From positions 1-39,051 of IMG/VR virus record IMGVR_UViG_3300036717_000119: a stretch of 39,051 bases of DNA. One strand, 5' to 3'. The notes beneath the pieces were generated by a model. It made no database searches. It was not told the origin of the DNA and saw nothing but the letters and a program-made list of their open reading frames with translations. This stretch comes from a virus. This document shows positions 30,842 through 38,377 of the stretch, piece after piece. Numbering within the stretch: the stretch's first letter is position 1; every line of letters begins with the position of its first letter. The translations under genes and the position numbers were made by a program.

Positions 30842-31684
30842 AGTGTTTGGTTGGTTTATTGGTGGAGCGGTAATTGGAGCGGGCAAATGTTGATTCGCGA
30901 GACTTTCCACTCCTGAAATATTCGGAAACTGCGTGAGCGCGACAGACAGCAGCTTGAACGGTCGCGCGCGGATCGCGTCCCCGTCGTTGCCAATGGGCTG
31001 AACCAGCCAGAACGCGGACGGCAATTTCCAGCCGGCAGCAACTGCGTCTGCCCCGTCATTATCAAGTGAGAAATGCGCTTCGATGCCGCGAGCTGTCTTG
31101 CGAATCTGATCCACCACGCCCAGCTTTATTTTCTTCGTCTCATTGCCCAACGCCTTGGGGTCGTGATCGTTCAAATCACCATGACCCTTAAAAATCGGGA
31201 TTCCGACAAACGCACGCTTGAGCTTTCGGAAAAATGAATTCTCGCCGTCCAACAGGGCGTCGGCGGATTGGTTGTCGAGCACCTGAATGAACTTCTGAGT
31301 TTTCAGCTGGCCATTCTCGCGATACAAGCGCGTCTTGGGATGGTCGCCAAACGGAGCGATCAAAGCCCATCCCTCATTATCCAGGGGCCCGGGCGCATCA
31401 TTGGCCAGCACCGGCTCGTCATCGCAACAGGCCGCCATGGCATCGTGGCCGCACGCAATGCCTTCATGCATCGCGGCGTTGCCTGGCTTGCCGTCTTCGG
31501 TCGCGCGTTTCGCCGCCACGCGATGAAGCTTGGCTGCCCGCGTATGCAAAACACTGTCCGCCTTGGCATGCGCTTCACCGCTGGCACTGTGCGCCGAACT
31601 GGCCGCGTCGGAAAGTTCCGCGCTAAAATTGCCGGCTTCCCCGCGCGTCTGGTCGGGGTCAAATGCGTTGGCTAATGGGATCAT
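30491..31684 (-). CDS. Mu gpI-like prohead protease with extra N- and C-terminal modules (397 aa)
   Basis: The central part (about 96-264) resembles Mu-type phage proteases: GWALIAPFGDHPKTRLYRENGQLKTQKFIQVLDN, FFRKLKRAFVGIPIFKGHGDL, IRKTARGIEAHFSLDNDGADAVAAGW, LPSAFWLVQP. The first 90 residues are an Ala/His/Ser-rich helical module. Residues 282-397 are a second module that starts like the scaffold protein and then has GDYVGHEFHGNQYAGGEAHG, a known phage head motif, and Ala/His helices. L-A-N motifs flank the protease core (93-95 and 262-264). It starts in ATGA overlap with the portal gene. Confidence 0.75.
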   Translation of the reverse strand: MIPLANAFDPDQTRGEAGNFSAELSDAASSAHSASGEAHAKADSVLHTRAAKLHRVAAKRATEDGKPGNAAMHEGIACGHDAMAACCDDEPVLANDAPGPLDNEGWALIAPFGDHPKTRLYRENGQLKTQKFIQVLDNQSADALLDGENSFFRKLKRAFVGIPIFKGHGDLNDHDPKALGNETKKIKLGVVDQIRKTARGIEAHFSLDNDGADAVAAGWKLPSAFWLVQPIGNDGDAIRARPFKLLSVALTQFPNISGVESLANQHLPAPITAPPINQPNTMLQEQIIGLLIGKGVTLANDAGEKEIMAALQNGDYVGHEFHGNQYAGGEAHGKENEASRQAHLKSADANDKASHHAAAQAHMKAAAAHDKAGDTDAAEFHKAAANYHMGRAARFKN

Positions 31685-33678
31685 GATTTTTTAGCGAGTG
31701 CTTTCGCCAGCTTTTGGGTTGTGAAATCGTTCAAAACTTTTGCCGCTTTCGGATACGCATTGATGTCGCCAAGCAGTTCAATCAGTGGACCGCGTTCAGC
31801 TACAAACTCTTTGAGTTTTTTCACCATGAGCGAATCATCCTTGATTTTTTCGATGGATTGCAAGGCATTTCGCACCGGGTCAAGATCGTCGGCGCGCGCA
31901 GCAGCCAATTGATTGGCCGGTTTCATTACTTCATTTTCCAGAGCGATCTTGCGGGTTTTTGAGGTCACCACACGCCGCAATGTTTGCGCGGCGCGCGTGT
32001 TGCCGAGGCCCAGCGAGTCCAACTCGACCAGCTTGGAATTCGGGATCGAGTAGCCCAACGCGGGCGATTGCAACCCGGCCTGACTCCATAGCCCGGCGTC
32101 ATCAACCTCGGGCGTGCCCATGCGCTTTGGAATTGGCATTTGACGCGAGGCCGCCTGCGAATAATAGGGAGCGCCCGGCTTGGCAAGGTCGGGATTGCGT
32201 TTCGGATCAGCTCCAGCTCCAATGGTGGCGTCTTGCGATTGCATTGCCGGCTGCGTTTCTTCTTTCGGCAACCCCCCATTAATGAGCGGGTCCGTCTCCT
32301 CACCGGTGGCATCGCTGGCGACAGGCGGCTTCGGTGGTGCCGCAGGTTTCGGCTTGGCCGCAGGTTTGGGTTGCCCGGGCTTGGCTGGCGCGTCCTCGTC
32401 ATCCTCTTGCGGAGGTCCTCCGGCACCCATTGGCGGGGCGGGCGGTTGCAAGCACGGCTCGCCGGCCTGGGGCACCGACCAGCGGAAACGCTTGTAAACT
32501 TCCTTCATCATCACCTTGAATCCCATTGGGACCAGCCCCTGCAGCGCCAGCAAATCATCGGGCGACGTGTCGGCAAGCGGCGGCATCAGGACGAACCACG
32601 CGCGCGGCTCCTGGTTGAACAGGTAACGGATAACTGGCCGGTCAATACGTTCGTTAAAAACTCCAGTGCACCATTTGGCGTCGCGGATCAGCAGAATGCC
32701 CGACTCCTCCTTTTGCACGCTCGCGCCAACGGCACCCTTGCCGCCGCCGCCAGATTGGCCGCCTTGACCGGCCTGAGAAGAGCGCGAACCGGTGGCGAGA
32801 TCCACGCCGCGGTAGCACTTGGCGTAAAGCCCATTGATGAACTCAATCATCGGATGGAACGGGGTCTGGTTGCGTGATTCCTGTTCGAGGAATTTCAGCT
32901 CCACCCCTTTGTTGTGCAGCGATGCACCGTCATTGGCCAAAGTTTGCAAGGCGGTCATTGCCTGCGTCCATTCAGGCGATCCCTCTTGCGCATCCGTTAT
33001 CGCTTCCAAAAATCCGCTGCCGTATCGCGTGTTGAACAGCATCCAGTCGCGCAACGAAAACATTTTCATAGCGTACGCAATTCCAAGCGAACGCATCCAA
33101 CCGATGTTAACCGCAGTCAACCATTCGCCTTGGACACACGGTATTCCGTACATGTCAAAGATGTGGGGCATGTAGCCGAGATAACCGCGCCGGCATTCAA
33201 AAAACCAGAGCGGCGTGTGCCGGAATTCGGCGGTGACTTCGCGGGCGCTGGCATTGTCCACGCGCAGCAGCATTTCATGAATGCTGAATTTGTAATCAAC
33301 GGCCGAGAAAACCTGATAGATCAATTCATCTGTGCCGCCGGTCGTGTCTTGTTCTAGCGCCTCGGTCGCCTGAACATTCTCGTAAAAATATTGGAGCGCC
33401 GCCGCGTGTTCGTCGCCGTCCGATGAGCCGTCCGAAACGATTTGCCATTCCATTCCGGTAGCATCGGATTTTCGTTTGTCGGAATTGACGGCCAGTTCGC
33501 CATCACGTTCCATCATCACTTCCCAGGTCTTGCCGATCTGTCGGAAATCACCAATCCGAAAGGCATTCATTTGCCGCGACAATTCATCCATGTCGAGCGA
33601 CGGCATGGGGGAATATTTGAGGCGGATGGCCCATTCGATGCGGGCCTGGTTAAATTGCGATGCGCCGGTTTGATTCAT
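31681..33678 (-). CDS. Portal protein, Mu gp29/DUF935-like (665 aa)
   Basis: Portals form the 12-subunit DNA channel at one capsid vertex. The DUF935 pattern is visible: ALQYFYENVQ, SAVDYKFSIHEML, HTPLWFFECRRGYLGY, MKMFSLRDWMLFNTRYG, LQTLANDGASLHNKGVELKFLEQ, GSRSSQAGQGGQ, FNERIDRPVIRYLFN. A Pro/Ala/Lys-rich linker (about 410-460) is followed by a C-terminal helical domain of about 200 residues, longer than usual for this family. The start overlaps the large terminase stop by 4 nt and the stop overlaps the protease start by 4 nt. Confidence 0.88.
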   Translation of the reverse strand: MNQTGASQFNQARIEWAIRLKYSPMPSLDMDELSRQMNAFRIGDFRQIGKTWEVMMERDGELAVNSDKRKSDATGMEWQIVSDGSSDGDEHAAALQYFYENVQATEALEQDTTGGTDELIYQVFSAVDYKFSIHEMLLRVDNASAREVTAEFRHTPLWFFECRRGYLGYMPHIFDMYGIPCVQGEWLTAVNIGWMRSLGIAYAMKMFSLRDWMLFNTRYGSGFLEAITDAQEGSPEWTQAMTALQTLANDGASLHNKGVELKFLEQESRNQTPFHPMIEFINGLYAKCYRGVDLATGSRSSQAGQGGQSGGGGKGAVGASVQKEESGILLIRDAKWCTGVFNERIDRPVIRYLFNQEPRAWFVLMPPLADTSPDDLLALQGLVPMGFKVMMKEVYKRFRWSVPQAGEPCLQPPAPPMGAGGPPQEDDEDAPAKPGQPKPAAKPKPAAPPKPPVASDATGEETDPLINGGLPKEETQPAMQSQDATIGAGADPKRNPDLAKPGAPYYSQAASRQMPIPKRMGTPEVDDAGLWSQAGLQSPALGYSIPNSKLVELDSLGLGNTRAAQTLRRVVTSKTRKIALENEVMKPANQLAAARADDLDPVRNALQSIEKIKDDSLMVKKLKEFVAERGPLIELLGDINAYPKAAKVLNDFTTQKLAKALAKKS

Positions 33679-35168
33679 GTCAGTGAGCCCACTTTAAGCC
33701 TACCCATGCCAAGATTTCCAGCATTATGTTGGATCGTCAGCCCGGTTACGCGACTGGACGACACCGGCAAGCTGCCGTGTTCTGCCGCGCGAACCGCCAG
33801 CGCCAAAGCCCAAAAATGATCAGCATGACCGCTCTCAGTGCGCGTGGCCGCAATGCTGGTTCGGCCACCGGGTGTCGTGATTCGCTCTGGCTTGCGCAAA
33901 TCCTCGATCGCGTCAGAGTCGAGCAAGACCTCGATCGTCAAAGAGCGGTCCTCGAAAACTTTCAGCAACGCCGTGGCCATGTTTTCGGTCACCCTCGCCG
34001 TTTCCTGCTTGCGCCCTTCGGAACGTATGAAGTCGTTGATCGGCTCAGTGCAGGCGAAGTTCACGCCAGCAATCCTCGCCCGTCCCCAAGATTGCGCCTG
34101 CGAAAACTCGACTAGACCCAACCCAAGCCCGGTCATGTCGATGCAACCGCCGCGAAACTTTGGCATTCGGCAAATGAGTTCAAGCTGATTCTGTTGGTCG
34201 GGCAAACGCATCCCGGCCATGCGCAACACGCCCAACACGCGGCGGGATTGTCCCTGCCTCTCAAGGACGATGATCACGGACAAATCGCGGTTACGACCAA
34301 CGTCCTGGCCAAGGAACAAGTCGCCCTCCGCGCGGAACAATCGCGCTATGGTCACCGCCGACCAAGATTGATCGTTCATCGGGATTCCATCACGCAACGC
34401 CTGCTGGATAAGTTCGTTGGTTAGCAAGCACATGTTTTCGTCGTTGAACTTGCACTCGTAGTTCTGGTCGTAGGCGCGTTTGTCCAGGGCCCGGGAGCGG
34501 GCGACGTCGGGGGTGATCTCTTCGCGAGTGTTGGGGTCGTACACAGGGACCCCCATCTCGTATGCGCACTGCCGAGTCACGCGGCTTAGTCTGAATCCTG
34601 CCGGCGTTGTGAACACCTCGCCATTCTGCGGGCCGGCACCCGAGGTCATGCGGTGGAACATGTTGTATTTTCCGTTGCCGGTCGATGCGATGCGGCAAAG
34701 ATAATCGCGATTGCTCGACAGGATTGGTTCGGCCGCTTCCCAGATTGCGCTGCTGTTTTCGTGGAAGGCGAATTCATCGAGGATTAGATCGCCGGAGAAG
34801 CCGCGGGCGGTGCGGGGATTGGCCGCCAGCACCTTGATGCGTCCGATTTTTCCACCGACTTTTATGCGCACCTCGAACCGCATGTTTTCGTAGGTTGCAT
34901 CCGGTGAATCGTCCATCGTCTCGAACACGGCGCCAAGCTCTGTGCAGATGGCTCCGGCCCGCGCGGCAAACTCACCACCATTGTCGCGTGAGTTACTCAG
35001 CACGGTGACAAGCCGGCCCGGGCGAGTCAATAGCCGGTCCACTGCCCAGGCTGCCAGCACAAAGCTCTTCCCGATCTGTCGCGACCAGTGAATAATGAGG
35101 ATGCCGGTTGCGTTGTCGCGGAAGATCGCCAATTGATACGGACGGAACGTTAGTTGCCCCTTCAGCAC
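33675..35168 (-). CDS. Terminase large subunit, Mu gp28-like (497 aa)
   Basis: It is the ATPase and nuclease that packages DNA. The N-terminal ATPase has an adenine-contacting FRPYQLAIFRD, a Walker A variant HWSRQIGKS (27-35) and Walker B GDLILDEFAFHE (126-137). The C-terminal nuclease has Asp290 in FLGQDVGRNRDLSVIIV and a second acidic site in CIDMTGLGLGLVE; GHADHFWALALAVRA closes the fold. Sequence order fits the Mu gp28 class, so packaging may be headful. ATG at 35168 overlaps the small terminase gene by 7 nt. Confidence 0.92.
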   Translation of the reverse strand: MLKGQLTFRPYQLAIFRDNATGILIIHWSRQIGKSFVLAAWAVDRLLTRPGRLVTVLSNSRDNGGEFAARAGAICTELGAVFETMDDSPDATYENMRFEVRIKVGGKIGRIKVLAANPRTARGFSGDLILDEFAFHENSSAIWEAAEPILSSNRDYLCRIASTGNGKYNMFHRMTSGAGPQNGEVFTTPAGFRLSRVTRQCAYEMGVPVYDPNTREEITPDVARSRALDKRAYDQNYECKFNDENMCLLTNELIQQALRDGIPMNDQSWSAVTIARLFRAEGDLFLGQDVGRNRDLSVIIVLERQGQSRRVLGVLRMAGMRLPDQQNQLELICRMPKFRGGCIDMTGLGLGLVEFSQAQSWGRARIAGVNFACTEPINDFIRSEGRKQETARVTENMATALLKVFEDRSLTIEVLLDSDAIEDLRKPERITTPGGRTSIAATRTESGHADHFWALALAVRAAEHGSLPVSSSRVTGLTIQHNAGNLGMGRLKVGSLT

Positions 35169-35731
35169 ACCGCCTCCTCGCCAAACAGTTTGATTCGCGC
35201 CTGCTTGATCTTTTGTTCTTCCGTCAGGTTTGAATCGGCTTTGATGGACCGCAACGATTCGATTTGAGAAAGTGCCAGTTCGGCGGCGCGAAACTCGAAC
35301 TTATCGCGATCCAGTTTTAGATTTTGCGCTGCCAGATCCTGCTTTATTATTGCGACCCCCAAATCAAAATCACCAGTCTGCTCCGCTCGCCGGTATCCCT
35401 TGGACAATACCGCCTCGCGAGCCTGGTCGAGGCTCCATGTTGGATTATCTTCAATCGCACGCTTGAGCTCTTCGCGTTGCAGTTCGGCTTCCTCTCGATA
35501 CCTCAATTCATGTTGCCACCACGACCGGAATTTGGAGATGGTGCTGTCGTGTTTGATGTCAATATCGAGCCGCTTCAGAATTTCGGCGCGCACATCGAAC
35601 AGAGTTTTTTCCGGGCTCAAAAATAAGTCCATCCAGAAAGCGCGCTCCTCGTCGGTCATTGCCACCCACGCTTTTTTCAAATCGCCGATGGGCCCTGGAA
35701 TTGCCTTTCTCGAAAGCTGGGTGGAAATCAT
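35162..35731 (-). CDS. Terminase small subunit, Mu gp27/DUF3486-like (189 aa)
   Basis: This is the DNA-recognition partner of the large terminase. It is helical and charged, with IPGPIGDLKKAWVAMTDEERAFW, an HTH-like EILKRLDIDIKHDSTISKFRSWWQ segment (about 50-72), and a long C-terminal coiled coil, in the style of DUF3486. It lies directly upstream of the large subunit. The start overlaps the lipase stop by 4 nt. Confidence 0.75.
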   Translation of the reverse strand: MISTQLSRKAIPGPIGDLKKAWVAMTDEERAFWMDLFLSPEKTLFDVRAEILKRLDIDIKHDSTISKFRSWWQHELRYREEAELQREELKRAIEDNPTWSLDQAREAVLSKGYRRAEQTGDFDLGVAIIKQDLAAQNLKLDRDKFEFRAAELALSQIESLRSIKADSNLTEEQKIKQARIKLFGEEAVC

Positions 35732-36525
35732 AAAATCTGGACCGGATTGTTGATGCCATCCAGGGCGTTGATGTAATTTCCAACGTGATGATCAACGATT
35801 GGATCAAGCGCGGCGGTAAAATGCGACGTGGTCCATTTGCGCCAGATGCCCCAGGCATCAGATGCGAGCATGCGAATCAGCGGCGGATTGAACCAGAGAT
35901 CATCAATTGATTTGGTCGGTTGCAGGCTGGAGATAAAAACTTCGTTTCCGCCGTGCCAGTAGAGATCCCGAAATGATGGAATATGCGGAAACCTCGGAAC
36001 GATGTCCTCCTCAAATACCATGCGCCAGGTGCGATCTTTAAGCGCGGAGTCGTACCAATCCGCGAATGCTTTATTGCCGACGCGGGGTTGGCCAAACGTG
36101 TAAACCTGCGCGATGCTGAAACCGTTCCGGTGCAACTCCATTGCGGCGAGCACGGCCAGGGCACCGCCAAGCGAATGGCCTGTGACAAATATTGGCTTTG
36201 CGTGAATCGCGTTCGAGCAACCGCCCAGGGCCTCACATATGGCGATCAGCACAGAGTTTAGAGCCGCCTCAAAGCCGCGATGAACACGCACGTTTAGTCC
36301 GCCGGCCGACATGAGCAAGCGCCGCTCAAAGTCGGCATCGGTCAGCCAGTTGCGGATTGAGTGGGTGCCGCGAAACGCGATCACGGTTGAGTCCGGCAAC
36401 TGCTGGATTGTCAAATGCGTGTCGGTCGCTATCTCGCTAATGTCCGCCGCGGCGTATGCGCCGGCACTCGCTTTGCAGCAGTACCGGGCATTTTCAAGAT
36501 CGAAAAATTTGGCTTGGATGTTCAT
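35728..36525 (-). CDS. Class 3 lipase (alpha/beta hydrolase, 265 aa)
   Basis: It hydrolyses ester bonds, probably of glycerolipids or phospholipids. The class 3 lipase plan is complete: oxyanion loop VIAFRGTHSIRNWLTD (48-63), nucleophile Ser118 in FVTGHSLGGALA, YTFGQPRVGN (142-151), acid Asp174 in EEDIVPRFP, and His246 or His247 in VDHHVGNYINAL. ATG at 36525 is preferred over an upstream in-frame start because it makes a 4-nt overlap with the zinc-ribbon gene. There is no signal peptide. It is the gene just before the terminase, an unusual place for such an enzyme; a role in host lysis is the main suggestion. Confidence 0.88.
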   Translation of the reverse strand: MNIQAKFFDLENARYCCKASAGAYAAADISEIATDTHLTIQQLPDSTVIAFRGTHSIRNWLTDADFERRLLMSAGGLNVRVHRGFEAALNSVLIAICEALGGCSNAIHAKPIFVTGHSLGGALAVLAAMELHRNGFSIAQVYTFGQPRVGNKAFADWYDSALKDRTWRMVFEEDIVPRFPHIPSFRDLYWHGGNEVFISSLQPTKSIDDLWFNPPLIRMLASDAWGIWRKWTTSHFTAALDPIVDHHVGNYINALDGINNPVQIL

Positions 36526-36716
36526 GTGGTTCGAGTCGTGAATTTTGGACAATCGAAAATCAGCACAGAGGTCTTGCGGCGGGCGTTCGTCTTGTACGGG
36601 CCGCCAACGCAGCCCGCTTCCTCCAATCGTTTGCACCGATCGCAAACTGGCGATCCCTTTTTCACCTCCAACGCCAGCCGGCCGCAATCACAGTGCATGA
36701 TCTTGGCGGTCTTCAT
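36522..36716 (-). CDS. Small zinc-ribbon protein (64 aa)
   Basis: Cys9-x-Cys11 and Cys25-x-x-Cys28 (HCDCGR ... VCDRCKR) form a likely zinc site, followed by a basic, unstructured C-terminus (KTNARRKTS). It lies 3 nt after the outer membrane protein gene and overlaps the lipase start. A role in nucleic-acid binding or as a late regulator is possible; no family is recognised. Confidence 0.65.
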   Translation of the reverse strand: MKTAKIMHCDCGRLALEVKKGSPVCDRCKRLEEAGCVGGPYKTNARRKTSVLIFDCPKFTTRTT

Positions 36717-36719
36717 CGG

Positions 36720-37262
36720 TCAGAATGTGAAGCCCATGCCTCCGCGAACTGCCGGGGTGCCGTCGAATGTCACGCCCTTTTCCCATGGAATCGAAAGCGA
36801 GGCGGTTGCGTAGGTGATCCGCGTCATGAATTTTGTGATCTTCAGTTCCGGCTCGACCTTGAGCCGCAACGTGGTGGTGCCGGGAATCTTCTGCCCGCCG
36901 ACCAACGCGTTTAATTCCATCTTGAAATCGTATTTCTGGATGATCGCAAAACCAATACCGCCTTCGCCGGCATTGAGCGCGGACCCGACGCCAAAAAAGT
37001 CGCCCTCGGCCGTAATATTCCACCGGCTGAAATTGTATTGGGCGCGCAGGTAGTCGCTGGCCCCCTGGCCGGTTGTCTGGTTGTAGCCGTCCTCAAATTG
37101 CAGTGTGGCCGTCCAGTTGAAATTCGTGTTGAAGCCGGTGCCCCAATCCGCCGCCTGGTTGAAAAAATTCAGCTCGACCGGCGCGTTCGTTTGACCGCGT
37201 GCTGAAAAGGCGAACATAGTTGCGATTATGGCGTATGCCGCGATGATGAGTAGTTTTTTCAT
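36720..37262 (-). CDS. Outer membrane beta-barrel-like protein (180 aa)
   Basis: MKKLLIIAAYAIIATMFAFSARG-Gln is a signal peptide. The mature part of about 157 residues is a series of amphipathic strands (FNTNFNWTATLQFEDGY, YLRAQYNFSRWNITAEGDFF, YDFKMELNALVG, TTLRLKVEPELKITKF, ITYATASLSIPW) and ends RGGMGFTF. The terminal aromatic Phe is the beta-signal recognised by the outer-membrane assembly machinery. Size fits an 8-stranded barrel such as OmpX or lambda Lom. ATG 37262 is used; an upstream TTG would spoil the leader. First gene of the late unit. Possible roles: superinfection exclusion or envelope change before lysis. Confidence 0.7.
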   Translation of the reverse strand: MKKLLIIAAYAIIATMFAFSARGQTNAPVELNFFNQAADWGTGFNTNFNWTATLQFEDGYNQTTGQGASDYLRAQYNFSRWNITAEGDFFGVGSALNAGEGGIGFAIIQKYDFKMELNALVGGQKIPGTTTLRLKVEPELKITKFMTRITYATASLSIPWEKGVTFDGTPAVRGGMGFTF

Positions 37263-37333
37263 ACTTAAGTTGTTCAATTTAAACTGGTTATGTGTTTGGA
37301 CGGGGTTTTATTCCCGCTTTTGCTGACACACTA

Positions 37334-37361
37334 GAATTACCGTTTAAATAGTTAATGTCAA
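37334..37361 (-). promoter_or_regulatory. Candidate late promoter (minus strand)
   Basis: On the minus strand, a perfect TTGACA (37361-37356) is followed after 16 nt by TAATTC, a poor -10. It lies about 75-100 nt upstream of the first late gene; a phage-specific activator may be needed. No other promoter-like sequence was seen upstream of this 24-kb unit. Confidence 0.4.
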
Positions 37362-37402
37362 CGGAAGATTTGGCACACTTTCTGTCACAAAGCACTTTGG
37401 GC

Positions 37403-37432
37403 TTGACAAGCTGGTGCCTGACTACCAATAGT
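37403..37432 (+). promoter_or_regulatory. Candidate early promoter (plus strand)
   Basis: TTGACA (37403-37408), an 18-nt spacer and AATAGT (37427-37432, four of six matches). A second TTGACA at 37443-37448 has no well-spaced -10. A leader of about 280 nt would separate this start from the first clear ORF at 37712. Confidence 0.45.
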
Positions 37433-37540
37433 ATTCCACTCCTTGACACGCGCCTTTTGTCTTTCGGTGGCATGATATTCGCTTTCGCTCAATTCCATAT
37501 TTGGTACAGTTTTTCATCATTTGTCTCGAAGTTGGAATAG

Positions 37541-37580
37541 TGTCTCACAGAAAGTGGACATGTCTCACAGGAAGTGGACA
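37541..37580 (+). promoter_or_regulatory. Two tandem 20-bp operator-like elements
   Basis: 37541-37560 and 37561-37580 are TGTCTCACAGAAAGTGGACA and TGTCTCACAGGAAGTGGACA, differing by one base. Each is an imperfect palindrome (TGTCTCAC / GTGGACA), and a degenerate third copy starts at 37521. The TGTCTCAC and GACA parts recur at 6931-6948 in the other divergent control region. They lie downstream of the candidate early promoter, where a bound protein could block transcription. Confidence 0.65.
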
Positions 37581-37711
37581 GAAATCGGGCTTCTGGAGGT
37601 AGAATCGTGCTTGAATCATTTGGCACGCAAGCCGCTATATCACAATTGCGATTTACGAGCCCGACCCCGGGGCAACCACCAGGGCGAGCGGCTGAGAGGC
37701 CGAGAAAAAAT

Positions 37712-38296
37712 ATGACAACGAAAATCACACTTACTCCCGAACTTGAAGCCGCGTTTGCCGCGTTTAAACAGTCTGATCGCCCGAACATCTTTGCAGACTC
37801 GATCAATGACCTTTGCGAAGCCGAATTGCGGAGGATTCATGCGTGCAGCAACGGAACTGACTCTGCTGCGATCCTTGCGGAAGTTTTGAGCAATCCCTCT
37901 CCCGTTAAGCGCTTTGCCTTCGACCAAGAAAACGCTTTGGAGATTTTTGAAGATGGTTCTCTTTATGAGAGAACCAGCGCGGACTCGACGGTTTGGGCTG
38001 AAGCCCGCGACCTTTACCTGAATCGTCTTGAAGAACCGGTTACAGCCGGTTTGCGCGACTTCTTCAACGTTGAAGCACCGGAGGATGCGGACGAGTTCCG
38101 CATCACCGTGCGGCGCAGTTGGTATGGTTCGCTCACCACCGAGACTTTCGCAGACCATGATGATCGAAGCGAGGTCGCGGTATTCACTAGCCGGGAAACC
38201 GCTCAACAGTGGATTACCGACCGCGAAGCTAGTGAATACCGGCTGTCCCACAACGAAGCCAGCCGTCCGGAATACATCATCACCCCCGGCGCTTAA
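37712..38296 (+). CDS. Conserved hypothetical protein (194 aa)
   Basis: The first gene of the plus-strand early unit. Starting at ATG 37712 it reads MTTKITLTPELEAAFAAFKQSDRPNIFADSINDLCEAEL..., with a C-terminal FADHDDRSEVAVFTSRETAQQWITDREASEYRLSHNEASRPEYII. I recall the 'A..WI.......Y.LSHNE..RP.Y' ending in small phage and plasmid proteins of unknown function. A GTG at 37607 has a better ribosome-binding site (GGAGG, 7 nt spacing) and the same frame, and would add 35 Pro/Arg-rich residues; the ATG is chosen because the extension looks non-coding. Confidence 0.7.
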   Translation: MTTKITLTPELEAAFAAFKQSDRPNIFADSINDLCEAELRRIHACSNGTDSAAILAEVLSNPSPVKRFAFDQENALEIFEDGSLYERTSADSTVWAEARDLYLNRLEEPVTAGLRDFFNVEAPEDADEFRITVRRSWYGSLTTETFADHDDRSEVAVFTSRETAQQWITDREASEYRLSHNEASRPEYIITPGA

Positions 38297-38377
38297 ATGA
38301 ACACGCGCTGATTCTCGCAACCTGTCCCTACGCGGGGGCAGGGCGCGGTAATTAGCAAAAACTTAAAAACAATAAAT

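Noticed and set aside
37541-37580. The tandem TGTCTCAC elements as insertion sequence ends
   Set aside because: They are direct, adjacent copies with no transposase nearby, and a related site occurs in the other control region; operators fit better.
37489-37806. Minus-strand 105-codon ORF across the 37.5-kb control region
   Set aside because: It crosses the tandem operator-like elements and the start of the plus-strand gene, with no ribosome-binding site.
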